Shown piece by piece: positions 61,502 through 64,000 of a stretch of DNA of 64,000 nt. Source of the stretch: a bacterium. GTDB taxonomy: Bacteria; Orphanbacterota; Orphanbacteria; Orphanbacterales; Orphanbacteraceae. The stretch covers positions 361,892-425,891 of the forward strand of contig JALGYY010000017.1 in assembly GCA_025782575.1 (NCBI GenBank), given 5' to 3'. The position numbers and the translations under genes are program-made. Under the pieces are notes generated by a model, which worked only from the letters and a program-made list of their open reading frames with translations, searched no databases and was not told the DNA's origin. Within the stretch, counting starts at the first letter, position 1. The number at the start of each line of letters is the position of its first letter.

Positions 61502-62896
61502 CTAGCGCACCACCACGGCCCGCGCCTGGAAGACTTTGCCGGCGCGCAAAAAGTAAATACCCACCGTGACCCTGTGACCGCGATCGTCACGAAGGTCCCA
61601 GGTGGTCGTGCCTGAAGAGACAGGACCGACGGGGCCGACGGTTCGTACGAGCCGGCCGGCAATGTCGTGAATGGTCACTTCGAGCGCCCGGCTGACGGGA
61701 GCGTCAAAGAAGATGCGGGCCTCGTGACGAATCGGGTTCGGGGAGACGCGGAGCATGGCTGCTGCACGGTTCCCACTCCCGACCGTTGTCACCGCTCCAC
61801 TGGAGAGGGCGTACTTGAGAGAGGCGCCGTCCGCTTTGTAGCTGATGTGTACGTTCCCCTCCGTGTCGACGACGAGCGAGTTGAACTCACCGACGGCACC
61901 ACCGGTGTCTACGGTCTGGACGCTCCAGGCACCACCGGTTTTCACGGCATATTGCAGAGCCGTGACCACGCTGACATAGAAGCTGATGTGCGGTATTCCG
62001 GCCTGATCCAGGTTCAGCGAAACGAATTTCGGCCCCAGCGCCTCGGTGTGAACCGTGTCGATCATCCAGGCTTCGCCGGTACGGACTGCATACTTGAGCT
62101 GCCCGTTCGTGTGATCTCGATAGGCGATGTGCGGAGTACTTCCCCCATCAAGCACAAGCGAACAAGCCTGACCAAGAAACACCCCGCTCTCGATCGTTTC
62201 AAAGGTCCAGACACCAGCGGTCTTCCGGCCATACTTCAGCTCCATCTCTTCGCCTGCACTGCTCCGATAGCTGATATGAACGTCCCCTGAAGCATCGACC
62301 ACCACGCTCATGTCGAAGAGGACGCTGCTGTCCGGAATTGCTTCGAAGCTCCAGACTCCTCCCGACTTAACGGCATATTTCAGATTTCCCGGGTAATCAA
62401 GGTAGAGAATGTGGACCTGTCCCGCGGCATCGAGGGCAAGCGCAATCGATCGGCCCATCTCCGCGGTGTTGTCGACCGTCTCGACCGCCCATACTCCCGA
62501 CGATTTCCGTGCGTACTTGAGGGCGCTGTTCGTCTCGTCCCTGTATGCGATATGGGGATCACCTGAAGCATCGAGAGCGATGGCCGTGTTTCGCCCCGTG
62601 AGACCGGTCGTGTCCGGGGTCTCCGTAATCCAGACCCCCCCCACCTGCCGGGCGTATCTGAGGTCACCACCTGAGTAAGCGTGATAGCTGATGTGAGCTG
62701 AGTTCCCCGCATCGAGGGCGATCGACGTATATCCTCCTACCGATCCAACGGCGTCCACTGACTCGGTGGTGAAGAGAGTTGACGCTGCAGCGGCGTGAAC
62801 GGCCCCCGTCGCCGCCAGGCTTGAAAAGCACGTAAGCGACAACAAGACGGGGAATGTGATCGGACTTGGGGGGCGGAAAGGTGCGATGTTCATCAT
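61502..62896 (-). CDS. Secreted seven-repeat (propeller-like) protein with sorting domain
   Basis: 464 residues. The signal peptide (hydrophobic core FPVLLSLTCFSSLAATGAVHA) starts at paired ATGs 62896/62893 after GAGGGA. Residues about 45-375 hold seven repeats of about 46 residues. Each has the pattern S-x-x-L-D-x-x-G-x-x-H-I-S/A-Y, then L-K-Y-A-x-K-x-x-G-x-W-x-x-E-T-V. Seven such units would build one seven-bladed beta-propeller. The C-terminal 85 residues are a sorting domain (LRVSPNPIRHEARIFF, D-I-A-G-R-L-V-R-T, W-D-L-R-D-D-R-G). Ligand and function unknown; surface or secreted location inferred. Confidence 0.82.
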   Translation of the reverse strand: MMNIAPFRPPSPITFPVLLSLTCFSSLAATGAVHAAAASTLFTTESVDAVGSVGGYTSIALDAGNSAHISYHAYSGGDLRYARQVGGVWITETPDTTGLTGRNTAIALDASGDPHIAYRDETNSALKYARKSSGVWAVETVDNTAEMGRSIALALDAAGQVHILYLDYPGNLKYAVKSGGVWSFEAIPDSSVLFDMSVVVDASGDVHISYRSSAGEEMELKYGRKTAGVWTFETIESGVFLGQACSLVLDGGSTPHIAYRDHTNGQLKYAVRTGEAWMIDTVHTEALGPKFVSLNLDQAGIPHISFYVSVVTALQYAVKTGGAWSVQTVDTGGAVGEFNSLVVDTEGNVHISYKADGASLKYALSSGAVTTVGSGNRAAAMLRVSPNPIRHEARIFFDAPVSRALEVTIHDIAGRLVRTVGPVGPVSSGTTTWDLRDDRGHRVTVGIYFLRAGKVFQARAVVVR

Positions 62897-63069
62897 AGAT
62901 CCGTCCCTCGCCATGGTGAATTCTTCGATCAGTCTACCACAATCCTCAATCACGACAGGAGATCATGGCCAATGTTGCCTTGATGGGTGACCGGTCCACG
63001 ATCATACTCACCCATGATGGAAGAGCGCCGTTAGACATAAGAAACGCAATCGACATGGAGGCGATCGGA

Positions 63070-63981
63070 ATGAGCAAATGCGCCGTGATCGACATGGGGA
63101 CCAACTCGATGAAGATGCGGGTGATGGCGATACTCCCCGGGGAGGCGAAAGTCCTAGCCGACAGAACAGTGATCACCATGCTCGGCGAGGGGATGCACGA
63201 AACGGGAGTGATCTCTTCGGACGCGATCGATCGAAACGTGGCTGCCGTTCTCGAGTTCGTACAGGAATTCCGTGACATTGGTGTCGGCGAAATCGTGGCT
63301 GTAGGCACGATGGCTCTCCGGACTGCGAAGAATGCAGGGGAGTTTATCGATCGAGTGAAGAGAGAGAGTGGCATTGTGGTTGAGGTGATCTCCGGCGAGG
63401 AAGAGGCTCGTCTTTCCTACCTGGCTGTTCTCTCAGGGCTAGGCATACCGGAAGGGAATGTCTGTGTCTTCGATACCGGTGGGGGGAGCATCGAATTCAT
63501 TTTCGGCGCGGATGACCTGATCAAGCGCCGCTTCAGCCTCGACGTCGGCTCCCGCCGACCGACAGAGGAGATCCTTCGATCTGATCCGGTTACCACGGAA
63601 GAGCAGGCGAAGTTCATCGGCTTTCTGGAAAAGGAACTGGGCGATCTGAAAGCCGGCGTTGACACTCTCGTCGGAATGGGGGGCACTGTTACCAGTATGG
63701 GAGCGGTCATGCTTGAAATGAAGGAGTACGATCCCGATCGAATCCAGGGACTGATCCTCCCCTTTGGTGAGGTGAACCGGCAGGTCGAAATGTATCGCGC
63801 TCTGACCATAGAAGAACGAAAAGGGACAGTCGGCCTGATGCCCAAGCGGGCGGACGTCATTCTCGCGGGCGCATCCATCGTGCTAACGGTGATGAAGATG
63901 ATCGGCGTTGAGCAGCTGACCATAAGCGACCGCGGACTTCGCCATGGATTGATGTATGATCGTTTTCAGCGGGGAGATTAG
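63070..63981 (+). CDS. ppx: Exopolyphosphatase / guanosine pentaphosphate phosphatase (Ppx/GppA)
   Basis: 303 residues, the short Ppx form without the C-terminal HD domain. The ASKHA-fold phosphate loops are clear: CAVIDMGTNSMKM at the start, and VFDTGGGSIEFIFG (near residue 138). It removes terminal phosphates from polyphosphate or pppGpp in the cytosol. The ATG at 63070 has GGAG upstream and begins the domain directly. The frame is open to 62965 but the extra 35 residues do not match the family. It is divergent from the propeller-protein gene. Confidence 0.88.
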   Translation: MSKCAVIDMGTNSMKMRVMAILPGEAKVLADRTVITMLGEGMHETGVISSDAIDRNVAAVLEFVQEFRDIGVGEIVAVGTMALRTAKNAGEFIDRVKRESGIVVEVISGEEEARLSYLAVLSGLGIPEGNVCVFDTGGGSIEFIFGADDLIKRRFSLDVGSRRPTEEILRSDPVTTEEQAKFIGFLEKELGDLKAGVDTLVGMGGTVTSMGAVMLEMKEYDPDRIQGLILPFGEVNRQVEMYRALTIEERKGTVGLMPKRADVILAGASIVLTVMKMIGVEQLTISDRGLRHGLMYDRFQRGD

Positions 63982-64000
63982 ACGATTCGTAGCGAGCCAC

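Overview
The window is about 64 kb of GC-rich bacterial chromosome, densely packed with genes on both strands. I see no rRNA, tRNA, transposase, phage gene or CRISPR array. Three secreted proteins (40666-50913, 55688-57043, 61502-62896) end in a FlgD-like or type IX-style sorting domain with an N-x-P-N-P-F or S-P-N-P core, and one outer-membrane gene is PorV-like. With Gram-negative envelope genes (RlpA, RND exporter with a LolA-like partner, PapD-like chaperone) this suggests an uncultured member of the Fibrobacteres-Chlorobi-Bacteroidetes side of the tree, such as the Eisenbacteria, Krumholzibacteriota or Latescibacterota type lineages. That placement is inference from gene content. Layout: 0-3.4 kb holds a 3'-phosphoadenosine-phosphatase-like gene coupled to a SixA phosphatase, a small secreted glycine-rich protein and a threonine dehydratase. 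3.6-9.8 kb holds an unusual pilus-like set: two related secreted subunits and a PapD-like chaperone fused to a SPOR domain in one operon, then on the other strand a membrane protein of unknown role and an 827-residue usher-like beta-barrel protein. 9.8-13.5 kb is a three-gene biosynthetic operon: a GNAT-like enzyme, an adenylating ligase with an extra C-terminal domain resembling the isocyanide synthase (PvcA/DIT1) family, and a discrete acyl carrier protein. It is preceded by a perfect 24-bp palindrome. 13.5-20 kb, minus strand: glycosyltransferase, amidotransferase, royal-jelly-protein-family lipoprotein and tricorn-like protease. 20-31 kb is rich in peptide and amino-acid catabolism: arginase, M24, M29 and M1 peptidases, a SprT-like metalloprotein and an OPT-family transporter, with RlpA, a LON-domain protein and two DinB-like metalloproteins. 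31-36.6 kb: a PIG-L deacetylase, a 38-residue membrane peptide and a sodium:solute symporter joined by overlapping start and stop codons, then a DUF2911-TPR protein and a Rho-N-like protein. 37-55 kb: an error-prone DnaE-type polymerase, a 3415-residue surface protein with 16 Ig-like repeats, a PorV-like/TPR protein, DNA polymerase IV and its small partner. 55-64 kb: a lipoprotein phosphatase, a PNGase-F-like secreted protein, an aldo/keto reductase, an RND exporter with its LolA-like partner, a seven-repeat propeller-like secreted protein and an exopolyphosphatase. The most interesting regulatory signal is a 26-bp sequence (25 of 26 identical) upstream of both the DnaE-type polymerase and the small gene-DNA polymerase IV operon, 14 kb apart. 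In each copy it forms a TTGACT, 17-bp, TATNNT promoter whose spacer carries a CACAWATGTG near-palindrome. I read it as the damage-response (SOS) operator of this organism. The most interesting protein systems are the chaperone-SPOR/usher-like pilus set, the ligase/PvcA-like/ACP operon, and the giant repeat protein coupled to a PorV-TPR fusion.
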